From Streptomyces xanthochromogenes (GTDB taxonomy: Bacteria > Actinomycetota > Actinomycetes > Streptomycetales > Streptomycetaceae), in assembly GCF_014650455.1 (NCBI RefSeq), contig NZ_BMUZ01000008.1, positions 310,001 through 374,000 on the forward strand: 64,000 nucleotides of DNA. The letters run 5' to 3'. Made by a program: the position numbers and the translations under genes. Under the pieces are notes generated by a model. It saw nothing but the letters and a program-made list of their open reading frames with translations, ran no database searches and was not told the DNA's origin. This document shows positions 26,627 through 34,527 of the stretch, in pieces (positions within the stretch are counted from its first letter, which is position 1; each line of letters opens with the position of its first letter).

Positions 26627-28768
26627 TTACGCGGGGACGCTCGCGACGCCCTGCGCCAGGAACTTCTTCCCGTTCACGCGCTCCGAGACGCCTTCGCGGT
26701 CCAGGTACGGCGTGATGCCGCCCAGGTGGAAGGGCCAGCCGGCACCCGTGATCAGGCAGAGGTCGATGTCCTGGGCCTCGGCGACGACGCCCTCGTCCAG
26801 CATCAGACCGATCTCCTGCGCCACCGCGTCCAGGACGCGGTCGCGGGTCTGCTCCTCGGTCAGGGCCACATCGCCCTGCTTGAGGAGGGCGGCGACCTCC
26901 GGGTCCAGCTCCGGCTTGAAGCCGTTCTCCGCGGAGTAGACGTAGAAGCCGCGCTTGCCGGCCTTCACGACCGCGGCCAGGTTCTCGGAGACCGTGAACC
27001 GGTCCGGGAAGGCGCGGTTGAGGGTCTCGGACACGTGCAGGCCGATCGCCGGGCCGACCAGCTCCAGGAGGACCAGCGGCGACATCGGCAGACCGAGCGG
27101 CTCGACGGCCTTCTCGGCGACGGCGACCGGGGTGCCCTCGTCGATGACGTTCTGGATCTCGCCCATGAAGCGGGTCAGGATGCGGTTCACGACGAACGCC
27201 GGGGCGTCCTTGACCAGAACCGCGGTCTTCTTCAGCTTGCGCGCCACACCGAAGGCCGTGGCCAGCGAGACGTCGTCGGTCTGCTCGCCGCGGACGATCT
27301 CCAGGAGCGGCAGGATCGCGACCGGGTTGAAGAAGTGGAAGCCGACGACCCGCTCGGGGTGCTTCAGCTTCGACGCCATCTCGGTGACCGACAGCGAGGA
27401 GGTGTTGGTGGCGAGGATCGCGTGCGCCGGGGCGACGGCCTCGACCTCCGCGAACACCTGCTGCTTGACGCCGATCTCCTCGAAGACCGCCTCGATGATG
27501 AAGTCGGCGTCCGAGAAGCCCTCGGCCTTGTCGAGGACGCCGGACACCAGGCCCTTGAGGCGGTTGGCCTTGTCCTGGTTGATCCGCGACTTGGCGAGCA
27601 GCTTGTCGATCTCGGCGTGGACGTAGCCCACGCCCTTGTCGACGCGCTCCTGGTCGATGTCGGTCAGGACGACCGGCACTTCGAGGCGGCGCAGGAACAG
27701 GAGCGCCAGCTGCGAGGCCATGAGACCGGCGCCGACGACACCCACCTTCGTCACCGGGCGGGCCAGGTTCTTGTCCGGGGCGCCGGCCGGGCGCTTGGCG
27801 CGCTTCTGGACCAGGTTGAACGCGTAGATGCCGGACCGCAGTTCGCCACCCATGATCAGGTCGGCGAGCGCGCTGTCCTCGGCGTCGAAGCCGGCCTGCA
27901 GGTCGCCGTCCTTGGACGCCGCGATGATGTCGAGGGCGCGGTAGGCGGCCGGGGCCGCACCGTGCACCTTCGAGTCGGCGATGAAGCGGCCCTTGGCGAC
28001 GGCCTGGTCCCAGCCCTCGCCGCGGTCGACCTCGGGGCGCTCGACGGCGACGTCGCCCTTGAGGACGTTCGCGGTCCAGACGAGGGACTGCTCCAGGAAG
28101 TCGGCACCCTCGAAGAGGGCGTCCGCGATGCCGAGTTCGAAGACCTGCTTGCCCTTGAGCTGGCGGTTCTGGTTCAGCGAGTTCTCGATGATGACCGAGA
28201 CGGCCTTCTCGGCGCCGATCAGGTTGGGGAGCAGCGTGCAGCCGCCCCAGCCCGGGACGAGGCCCAGGAAGACCTCGGGCAGCGAGAACGCGGGCAGCGC
28301 CTTGGAGACGGTGCGGTAGGTGCAGTGCAGACCGACCTCGACACCGCCGCCCATGGCGGCGCCGTTGTAGTACGCGAACGTCGGCACGGCCAGCGCGGAC
28401 AGGCGCTTGAAGACCTCGTGGCCGCTCTTGCCGATGGCGAGCGCGTCCTCGTGGCGCTTGAGGATCTCGACGCCCTTGAGGTCGGCGCCGACCGCGAAGA
28501 TGAACGGCTTGCCCGTGACACCGGCGCCGACGATGGAACCCTCGGCCGCCTCCTTCTCCACCTGGTCGATGGCGGTGTTCAGGTTCGCGAGCGAGCCCGG
28601 GCCGAAGGTGGTCGGCTTGGTGTGGTCGAAGCCGTTGTCGAGCGTGATGAGCGCGAAGCGCCCGGCGCCGTAGGGCAGTTCGAGGTGGCGTACGTGCGCG
28701 GACGTCACGACCTCGTCCGGGAACAGCTCGGCCGCGCCCTTGAGAAGCTCAGCGGTGGTGGTGCTCAC
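26627..28768 (-). CDS. fadB: Fatty-acid oxidation multifunctional protein: enoyl-CoA hydratase / 3-hydroxyacyl-CoA dehydrogenase
   Basis: A 713-aa fusion. The N-terminal third is a crotonase fold (GKPFIFAVGADLKGVEIL, NGAAMGGGVEVGLHCTYRTV with the oxyanion-hole glycines, and LPEVFLGLVPGWGG carrying the general acid/base Glu). The middle has an NAD-binding Rossmann motif (VGVVGAGLMASQLALLFL) with the dehydrogenase catalytic HFFNPV and AFVVNRIL blocks, followed by paired C-terminal helical domains. It performs the hydration and oxidation steps of beta-oxidation. GTG 28768 overlaps the stop of the thiolase gene by 4 bp, so the two are coupled as the alpha and beta parts of the trifunctional complex. 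The second Gly/Gly motif reads GLMAS rather than GLMGS, a minor change. Confidence 0.95.
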   Translation of the reverse strand: MSTTTAELLKGAAELFPDEVVTSAHVRHLELPYGAGRFALITLDNGFDHTKPTTFGPGSLANLNTAIDQVEKEAAEGSIVGAGVTGKPFIFAVGADLKGVEILKRHEDALAIGKSGHEVFKRLSALAVPTFAYYNGAAMGGGVEVGLHCTYRTVSKALPAFSLPEVFLGLVPGWGGCTLLPNLIGAEKAVSVIIENSLNQNRQLKGKQVFELGIADALFEGADFLEQSLVWTANVLKGDVAVERPEVDRGEGWDQAVAKGRFIADSKVHGAAPAAYRALDIIAASKDGDLQAGFDAEDSALADLIMGGELRSGIYAFNLVQKRAKRPAGAPDKNLARPVTKVGVVGAGLMASQLALLFLRRLEVPVVLTDIDQERVDKGVGYVHAEIDKLLAKSRINQDKANRLKGLVSGVLDKAEGFSDADFIIEAVFEEIGVKQQVFAEVEAVAPAHAILATNTSSLSVTEMASKLKHPERVVGFHFFNPVAILPLLEIVRGEQTDDVSLATAFGVARKLKKTAVLVKDAPAFVVNRILTRFMGEIQNVIDEGTPVAVAEKAVEPLGLPMSPLVLLELVGPAIGLHVSETLNRAFPDRFTVSENLAAVVKAGKRGFYVYSAENGFKPELDPEVAALLKQGDVALTEEQTRDRVLDAVAQEIGLMLDEGVVAEAQDIDLCLITGAGWPFHLGGITPYLDREGVSERVNGKKFLAQGVASVPA

Positions 28769-29991
28769 TTGCTGCCTCCGGCGTCCTTGTGGTGCGGGTT
28801 CTCCCAGATGACCGTGGCGCCCATGCCGAAGCCGACGCACATGGTGGTGAGGCCGTAGCGGACCTCCGGCTGCTCCTCGAACTGCCGGGCCAGCTGCGTC
28901 ATCAGGCGTACGCCGGACGAGGCGAGCGGGTGGCCGTAGGCGATGGCGCCGCCGTACTGGTTGACGCGCGCGTCGTCATCGGCGATCCCGTAGTGGTCCA
29001 GGAACGCGAGGACCTGGACGGCGAACGCCTCGTTGATCTCGAAGAGGTCGATGTCACCGATGGACAGGCCCGCCTTGGCGAGGGCCTTCTCGGTGGCCGG
29101 GATCGGGCCGTAGCCCATGACCTCGGGCTCCACGCCGGCGAAGGCGTAGGAGACGAGGCGCATCTTCACGGGGAGGTTGTTCTCCCGCGCGAACTCCTCG
29201 GACGCGATGATCGACGCGGTGGCGCCGTCGTTGAGGCCGGCCGCGTTGCCCGCGGTGACGTTGCCGTGCACGCGGAACGGCGTCTTGAGGCCCGCGAGGC
29301 TCTCCAGGGTGGTGCCCGGACGCATCGGCTCGTCGGCGGTGACGAGGCCCCAACCGGTCTCGCCCACCTCGGAGTTGGTGTTGCGCACCGAGATCGGGAC
29401 CAGGTCCTGCTGGATCTTGCCGTCGGCGTACGCCTTGGCGGCCTTCTCCTGCGAGCGCACGGCGTACTCGTCGGCGCGGAGCTTGGTGATGTGGGGGTAG
29501 CGGTCGTGCAGGTTCTCGGCGGTCATGCCCATGAAGAGGGCGGACTCGTCGACCAGCTTCTCGCTGACGAACCGCGGGTTGGGGTCGACGCCCTCACCCA
29601 TCGGGTGGCGGCCCATGTGCTCGACGCCACCGGCGATCACGGCGTCGTACGCGCCGAACGCGATCGAGCCGGCGACCGAGGTCACGGCGGTCAGGGCGCC
29701 CGCGCACATGCGGTCGATGGAGTAGCCGGGCACGGACTGCGGGAGGCCCGCGAGGATGCCTGCCGTACGGCCCAGGGTCAGGCCCTGGTCGCCGATCTGG
29801 GTGGTCGCCGCGATGGCGACCTCGTCGATCTTCGCGGGGTCGAGGGCCGGGTTGCGGCGCAGCAGCTCGCGGATCGCCTTGACGACCAGATCGTCGGCCC
29901 GGGTCTCGTGGTAGATGCCCTTCGGGCCCGCCTTGCCGAACGGGGTGCGGACGCCGTCGACGAAGACGACGTCCCTGACGGTACGAGGCAC
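28765..29991 (-). CDS. fadA: Acetyl-CoA acyltransferase (3-ketoacyl-CoA thiolase)
   Basis: A 408-aa thiolase that cleaves 3-ketoacyl-CoA with CoA in the last step of beta-oxidation. The nucleophilic cysteine is Cys96 in SIDRMCAGALTAV. The other active-site blocks are NEAFAVQ, GGAIAYGHPLASSG (His) and CVGFGMG (second Cys). GTG 29991 follows GGAGGAG; there is no in-frame ATG nearby, and longer frames run into repeat DNA. It is the first gene of the fadA-fadB operon and ends in a 4-bp overlap with fadB. Confidence 0.94.
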   Translation of the reverse strand: MPRTVRDVVFVDGVRTPFGKAGPKGIYHETRADDLVVKAIRELLRRNPALDPAKIDEVAIAATTQIGDQGLTLGRTAGILAGLPQSVPGYSIDRMCAGALTAVTSVAGSIAFGAYDAVIAGGVEHMGRHPMGEGVDPNPRFVSEKLVDESALFMGMTAENLHDRYPHITKLRADEYAVRSQEKAAKAYADGKIQQDLVPISVRNTNSEVGETGWGLVTADEPMRPGTTLESLAGLKTPFRVHGNVTAGNAAGLNDGATASIIASEEFARENNLPVKMRLVSYAFAGVEPEVMGYGPIPATEKALAKAGLSIGDIDLFEINEAFAVQVLAFLDHYGIADDDARVNQYGGAIAYGHPLASSGVRLMTQLARQFEEQPEVRYGLTTMCVGFGMGATVIWENPHHKDAGGSK

Positions 29992-30099
29992 GATGGCTCT
30001 CCTCCAGGGTGCGGGGTGGCACTGCACTGCTGCGCACGCGGCTGAGCGCGCGCTCACTCCGCCCATGCTACTTACGAGTAACCAAACTGCCCACCCCCG

Positions 30100-30405
30100 G
30101 GGCGCGGAGCGGCGAAGGTCACACCCCGGGCGGCCCCCTGGGGCTCCGCCCCAGACCCCGTTCGCGCCTTGAGGGCGCTCGTCCTCAATCGCCGGACGGG
30201 CTGTAGGTGCCCCAGCACCGGGCTTCCAGGGGCGCGGGGAACTGCGCCAGCAACCACGCGCGGTCCGCAGCCGAACCCAGCACCTCCGAACCACGCGCAC
30301 CCTCCCCACAGCCCCGGAGGGTTGCGGGAAGGGGTGGGGAGGGGCCAGAACGCGGGTTCCGGGGCGGAGCCCCGGGAGCACCCGGGCGGCGGCACCCGCA
30401 ATTAG
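30100..30405. repeat. Streptomyces-type GC-rich extragenic repeat mosaic
   Basis: The gene-free stretch 29992-30424 is filled with sequence blocks I recognise as dispersed between genes in many Streptomyces genomes. These are GGGGCTCCGCCCCAGACCCC (30140-30159), a GGCGCTCGTCCTCAAT/CGCCGGACGGGCTG block (30174-30203), GGGGCGCGGGGAACTGCGC (30231-30249) and GGTTCCGGGGCGGAGCCCC (30355-30373). The first and last are roughly inverted copies of each other, so the region could form a large hairpin. No coding potential is supported. Confidence 0.6.
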
Positions 30406-30424
30406 GCCAGAATTCGCCGCCCGG

Positions 30425-31708
30425 TCAGGGCTTCGCGGGGGTCGCCGTGAGGGCCGCGGTCAGGAGGGGGGTGACCTGGGCGATCTGCCAGGGCCGGGCG
30501 CCGTGGGCGGCCAGGGCGGCGGCCACCGCGGCCGATGACCGGTCCCCCGGCGGCTCCCAGCACACCCGCCGCACGGTGTCCGGCGTGATCAGGTTCTCCT
30601 GCGGCATGTTCAGCCGCTCGGCAAGCTCGGAGACCGACGCCCGCGCCGCCGAGAGCCGGGCCGCGGCGGCCGGGTCCTTGTCCGCCCAGGCGCGCGGCGG
30701 CGGAGGTCCCTGCAGCGCCTGGCCGGGCTGCGGCAGCTCCGCCTCCGACAGGGCCTTCGCGCGGTCGACGGCCGCCTGCCACTGCTCCAGCTGGCGCCGC
30801 CCCATCCGGTGCCCGAACCCGGTCAGCGCGGTCAGCGCGTTCACATGGGCGGGCAGCGCCAGCGAGGCCTCGATGATCGCGGAGTCGCTGAGCACCTTGC
30901 CCGGCGAGACGTCACGCCGCTGCGCCACCTTGTCCCGCGCGGTCCACAGCTCGCGTACGGCGGCCATCTGACGGCGCCTGCGCACCTTGTGCATGCCGGA
31001 GGTGCGGCGCCAGGGGTCCTTGCGGGGCGGCGCGGGCGGGGCGGAGGCGATCGCGTCGAACTCCTCGTGCGCCCACTCCAGCTTGCCCTGCCGGTCGAGC
31101 TCCTTCTCCAGCGCGTCGCGCAGGTCGACCAGGAGCTCCACGTCCAGGGCCGCGTACCGCAGCCAGGGCTCGGGCAGCGGCCGGGTCGACCAGTCGACGG
31201 CGGAGTGACCCTTCTCCAGGGCGTATCCGAGCACGCTCTCGACCATCGCGCCCAGACCCACCCGCGGGAAGCCCGCGAGCCGGCCGGCCAGCTCGGTGTC
31301 GAAGATCCGGGAGGGAACCATGCCTATTTCGCGCAGGCAGGGCAGATCCTGCGTGGCGGCGTGCAGGATCCACTCGGTGTCCGAAAGTGCCTCCCCGAGC
31401 GCGGAGAGATCCGGACAGCCGACCGGGTCGATGAGCGTGGTGCCCGCGCCCTGCCGACGCATCTGCACGAGATAGGCGCGCTGCCCGTAGCGGTAGCCGG
31501 ACGCGCGCTCGGCGTCGACGGCGACGGGGCCGGTGCCGGCCGCGAAGGCGGCGACCACTTCGGCCAGGGCTTCCTCGGTGGCAACGACAGGCGGAATGCC
31601 CTCTCGGGGCTCCAGCAAGGGAATCGGCGCCTTGTCGACGTCGTCCGGGGGAGCGCCCCCGGTGGTTCGCAGTGCTGTCTCGGCTGCGGTCTTATGGGCG
31701 TCGGTCAC
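30425..31708 (-). CDS. rnd: RNase D-family 3'-5' exonuclease with HRDC domain
   Basis: A 427-aa protein. The DEDDy exonuclease domain (residues about 35-215) shows Exo I as VAVDAERASGYRYGQRAYLVQ (Asp-x-Glu), Exo II as WILHAATQDLPCL and Exo III as RYAALDVELLVDL (Tyr/Asp). An HRDC nucleic-acid-binding domain follows at about 235-315 (RRRRQMAAVRELWTARDKVA), then a C-terminal helical extension. RNase D trims 3' ends of tRNA and other structured RNAs. GTG 31708 starts the gene, 78 bp behind whiI and separated from it by a palindromic terminator. Confidence 0.92.
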   Translation of the reverse strand: MTDAHKTAAETALRTTGGAPPDDVDKAPIPLLEPREGIPPVVATEEALAEVVAAFAAGTGPVAVDAERASGYRYGQRAYLVQMRRQGAGTTLIDPVGCPDLSALGEALSDTEWILHAATQDLPCLREIGMVPSRIFDTELAGRLAGFPRVGLGAMVESVLGYALEKGHSAVDWSTRPLPEPWLRYAALDVELLVDLRDALEKELDRQGKLEWAHEEFDAIASAPPAPPRKDPWRRTSGMHKVRRRRQMAAVRELWTARDKVAQRRDVSPGKVLSDSAIIEASLALPAHVNALTALTGFGHRMGRRQLEQWQAAVDRAKALSEAELPQPGQALQGPPPPRAWADKDPAAAARLSAARASVSELAERLNMPQENLITPDTVRRVCWEPPGDRSSAAVAAALAAHGARPWQIAQVTPLLTAALTATPAKP

Positions 31709-31734
31709 CTGTCAAGGGTATCTGTGTATGCACG

Positions 31735-31768
31735 GCGCCCGTCGACGGAACGTTCCGTCGACGGGCGC
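31735..31768 (-). terminator. Perfect 34-bp palindrome after whiI
   Basis: Two 17-bp arms (31735-31751 and 31752-31768) are exact complements with no spacer, centred on GGAACGTTCC. As RNA this is a strong terminator hairpin for whiI; as DNA it is also symmetric enough to bind a protein. Confidence 0.75.
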
Positions 31769-31786
31769 GTGAGGGTCGTAAACCGG

Positions 31787-32449
31787 TCAGTGGATGATTC
31801 CGGTCCGCAGCGCGACGGCCACCATCCCGGCGCGGTCACCCGTGCCGAGCTTGCGTGCGATCCGGGCGAGGTGGGACTTGACGGTCAGGGCGGACAGGCC
31901 CATCGAGACGCCGATGGCCTTGTTGGACTGGCCCTCCGCCACGAGCCGGAGCACCTCGACCTCACGGCCGGAGAGCTCGCGGTAGCCGCCCGGGTGGCTC
32001 GGGGCACCCGGGGGGCGGCGGTGCATACGGGCGGCGGCGGAGCCGATGGTGGCGGCGCCGGGACGGCCGGGGTGACCGATGTTGGTACGGGTGCCGGTGA
32101 CGACGTAGCCCTTCACGCCGCCCGCGAGGGCGTTGCGCACGGCGCCGATGTCGTCGGCCGCGGACAGTGCCAGGCCGTTGGGCCAGCCGGCGGCTCGGGT
32201 TTCGGACAGCAGGGTCAGCCCGGAACCGTCGGGCAGGTGGACGTCGGCAACGCAGATGTCGCGCGGGTTGCCGACGCGGGGACGGGCCTCCGCGATGGAC
32301 GACGCCTCGATGACGTCACGTACTCCGAGCGCCCACAGGTGCCGGGTGACGGTGGAGCGGACTCGGGGGTCGGCAACGACGACCATGGCCGTCGGCTTGT
32401 TCGGGCGGTAGGCGACCAGGCTTGCGGGCTGCTCAAGAAGAACGGACAC
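31787..32449 (-). CDS. whiI: Atypical response regulator WhiI
   Basis: A 220-aa regulator with an N-terminal receiver-like domain and a C-terminal LuxR/NarL helix-turn-helix (LSGREVEVLRLVAEGQSNKA, then SALTVKSHLARIARKLG). The receiver is degenerate. The acidic pocket reads VVVADPR, and the conserved Lys near the end is replaced (GYVVTGT instead of the usual GYLLK). The likely phosphoacceptor position survives in CVADVHLPDGSGL. S. coelicolor WhiI, needed for sporulation septation in aerial hyphae, has these same departures. No kinase gene is adjacent. GTG 32449 follows AGGAGG, though the spacing of 4 nt is short. A sigma-WhiG-type promoter lies upstream. Confidence 0.93.
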   Translation of the reverse strand: MSVLLEQPASLVAYRPNKPTAMVVVADPRVRSTVTRHLWALGVRDVIEASSIAEARPRVGNPRDICVADVHLPDGSGLTLLSETRAAGWPNGLALSAADDIGAVRNALAGGVKGYVVTGTRTNIGHPGRPGAATIGSAAARMHRRPPGAPSHPGGYRELSGREVEVLRLVAEGQSNKAIGVSMGLSALTVKSHLARIARKLGTGDRAGMVAVALRTGIIH

Positions 32450-32528
32450 CAGGCCTCCTGGAAAGGTGCGGGACGAAGCCGGCTCGGGGATGAAGCCGGG
32501 GCGAACCGTGCAGTTAGGGTCACAAACC

Positions 32529-32556
32529 TCTTCGGCACCAAACCCCTCGGCCTTTA
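32529..32556 (-). promoter_or_regulatory. Sigma-WhiG-type promoter of whiI
   Basis: On the minus strand TAAA (32553-32556), 16 nt, then GCCGAAGA (32529-32536). The WhiG consensus is TAAA-N15/16-GCCGATAA, so the match is 4/4 and 6/8 with correct spacing. whiI of S. coelicolor is known to depend on WhiG. Confidence 0.65.
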
Positions 32557-32661
32557 GAGAATGATCACGATTTGGTGAGAAACATTTAGGCCAATTCGGA
32601 CAGGCGCTCGATCGTCGAGTAACCGGCGGGGCGCTGGGCCCCCTCCGGAGCGCACCGAAAA

Positions 32662-32696
32662 CGCCCCGCGCCCCGCCGGAAGCGGGGCGCGGGGCG
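32662..32696 (-). terminator. Terminator of the DUF3000 gene
   Basis: A perfect 15-bp GC-only stem (32662-32676 with 32682-32696) and a 5-nt loop, 15 nt downstream of the stop on the minus strand. Confidence 0.8.
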
Positions 32697-32711
32697 ACGG
32701 GAAGGCCGACG

Positions 32712-33365
32712 TCAGCGGGGATCTCGGCGCTGCGGCAGGGTGACCACCCCGCTGCCCGCCTCGGTACTGCCCGAGGCCGGCGGGAGGCCGGCGACCTGGC
32801 ACAGCAGATCGCACCAGGCGGCGAGATGACCCGCCGTGTCCGGCACCCCGCCACGGCCCTCACGCGGTGTCCAGGAGGCCCGGATCTCGATCTGGGTGGC
32901 CGGAAGCCGCTCCGAGAGCCCGCCGAAGTAGTGCGAGCCGGCCCGGGTGACCGTGCCGCCGGCCTCTCCGTACGACAGCCCGCGCGCCTCCAGGGCGCCG
33001 GTCAGCCACGACCAGCACACCTCGGGCAGCAGGGGATCGGCCGCCATCTCCGGTTCCAGTTCGGCCCGTACGAGGGTGACCAGGCGGAAGGTGCCCTGCC
33101 AGGCGTCGTGTCCGGCCGGGTCGTGCAGCAGGACGAGCCGGCCGTCGGCGAGATCGTCCTCGCCCTCGACGACCGCCGCCTCCAGGGCGTAGGCGTGCGG
33201 CGCCAGACGCTGGGGCGGACGCGTCTCGTCCACCTCGATCTCGGGGCGCAGTCGCGCCGTGCGCAGTGCGTCGACGGCCTGACGGAAGGGGATCGGGACG
33301 GTGGTCCCGTCCGCGGCTTCCCTGCCGTCAGCGCCATCCGAAGTTCGTCCCTGAGCGGCAGCCAT
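32712..33365 (-). CDS. DUF3000 family protein
   Basis: A 217-aa actinobacterial protein of unknown function. It has a short disordered N-terminus (MAAAQGRTSDGADGREAADG) followed by FRQAVDALRTARLRPEIEVDE, the conserved opening of this family, and then SHYFGGLSERLPATQIEIRASWTP. No signal peptide, membrane segment or catalytic motif is seen. ATG 33365 is chosen because the frame upstream overlaps the hemE promoter region. It is divergent from hemE with 91 bp between the start codons, an arrangement I recall as common in Streptomyces; a functional link to heme synthesis is only a guess. Confidence 0.85.
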   Translation of the reverse strand: MAAAQGRTSDGADGREAADGTTVPIPFRQAVDALRTARLRPEIEVDETRPPQRLAPHAYALEAAVVEGEDDLADGRLVLLHDPAGHDAWQGTFRLVTLVRAELEPEMAADPLLPEVCWSWLTGALEARGLSYGEAGGTVTRAGSHYFGGLSERLPATQIEIRASWTPREGRGGVPDTAGHLAAWCDLLCQVAGLPPASGSTEAGSGVVTLPQRRDPR

Positions 33366-33456
33366 GCGGGGAAGACTAGGCGGAACGGGCGTCCGGCGCC
33401 GGTAGGGACACCCGGCCCGGGCCGGCGGCTTGCCGCCACATGCGAAGATTCTGGGC

Positions 33457-34524
33457 GTGAGCGCCAACGACCGCCCTGTGGGCCAGCCGAACAGCAAGAC
33501 GCACGACTCCGCGTTCCTCAAGGCGTGCAGGCGGGAAGCCGTCCCGCACACGCCGGTCTGGTTCATGCGCCAGGCGGGGCGCTCGCTGCCGGAGTACCTG
33601 AAGGTGCGCGAGGGCATCCCCATGCTGGAGTCCTGCATGCGGCCCGAGCTGGTCACCGAGATCACGCTCCAGCCGGTGCGCCGGCACAAGGTCGACGCGG
33701 CCATCTACTTCAGCGACATCGTGGTCCCGCTCAAGGCCATCGGCATCGACCTGGACATCAAGCCGGGCGTCGGCCCCGTCGTCGCCGAGCCGATCCGCAC
33801 CCGGGCCGACCTGGCCCGGCTGCGCGACCTGACCCCCGAGGACGTCCACTACGTCACCGAGGCGATCGGCATGCTGACCGGCGAGCTCGGCTCCACGCCG
33901 CTCATCGGCTTCGCCGGCGCACCCTTCACGCTGGCCAGCTACCTCGTGGAGGGCGGCCCGTCCCGCAACCACGAGAACACCAAGGCCATGATGTACGGCG
34001 ACCCGGAGCTGTGGGCCGACCTGCTCGACCGGCTCGCCGAGATCACCGCCGCCTTCCTCAAGGTGCAGATCGAGGCGGGCGCCTCCGCGGTGCAGCTCTT
34101 CGACTCCTGGGTGGGTGCGCTCGCCCCCGCCGACTACCGCCGCTCGATCCTGCCCGCCTCGGCGAAGGTCTTCGACGCGGTCGCCCCCTACGACGTGCCC
34201 CGCATCCACTTCGGCGTCGGCACCGGCGAACTGCTCGGCCTCATGGGCGAGGCCGGCGCGGACGTCGTCGGCGTCGACTGGCGCGTCCCGCTGGACGAGG
34301 CGGCCCGCCGGGTCGGCCCCGGCAAGGCGCTCCAGGGCAACCTCGACCCGGCGGTCCTGTTCGCGCCGACCGCGGCCGTCGAGGAGAAGACCCGCGAGGT
34401 GCTCGACGCGGCCGCGGGCCTGGAGGGCCACATCTTCAACCTGGGCCACGGCGTGCTGCCCTCGATGGACCCGGACTCGCTGACCCGCCTCGTCGCGTAC
34501 GTCCACGAGCAGACCGCCAAGTAG
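33457..34524 (+). CDS. hemE: Uroporphyrinogen decarboxylase
   Basis: A 355-aa enzyme that decarboxylates the four acetate side chains of uroporphyrinogen III to give coproporphyrinogen III. The first signature is PVWFMRQAGRSLPEY (arginines binding the substrate carboxylates), and the second lies in GFAGAPFTLASYLVEGG. The invariant Asp falls in FSDIVVPLKAIG. Length is normal. GTG 33457 starts the gene; the frame extends 27 nt upstream without a ribosome site. It begins the local heme set completed by hemY and hemQ 1.6 kb downstream. Confidence 0.96.
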   Translation: MSANDRPVGQPNSKTHDSAFLKACRREAVPHTPVWFMRQAGRSLPEYLKVREGIPMLESCMRPELVTEITLQPVRRHKVDAAIYFSDIVVPLKAIGIDLDIKPGVGPVVAEPIRTRADLARLRDLTPEDVHYVTEAIGMLTGELGSTPLIGFAGAPFTLASYLVEGGPSRNHENTKAMMYGDPELWADLLDRLAEITAAFLKVQIEAGASAVQLFDSWVGALAPADYRRSILPASAKVFDAVAPYDVPRIHFGVGTGELLGLMGEAGADVVGVDWRVPLDEAARRVGPGKALQGNLDPAVLFAPTAAVEEKTREVLDAAAGLEGHIFNLGHGVLPSMDPDSLTRLVAYVHEQTAK

Positions 34525-34527
34525 CCG

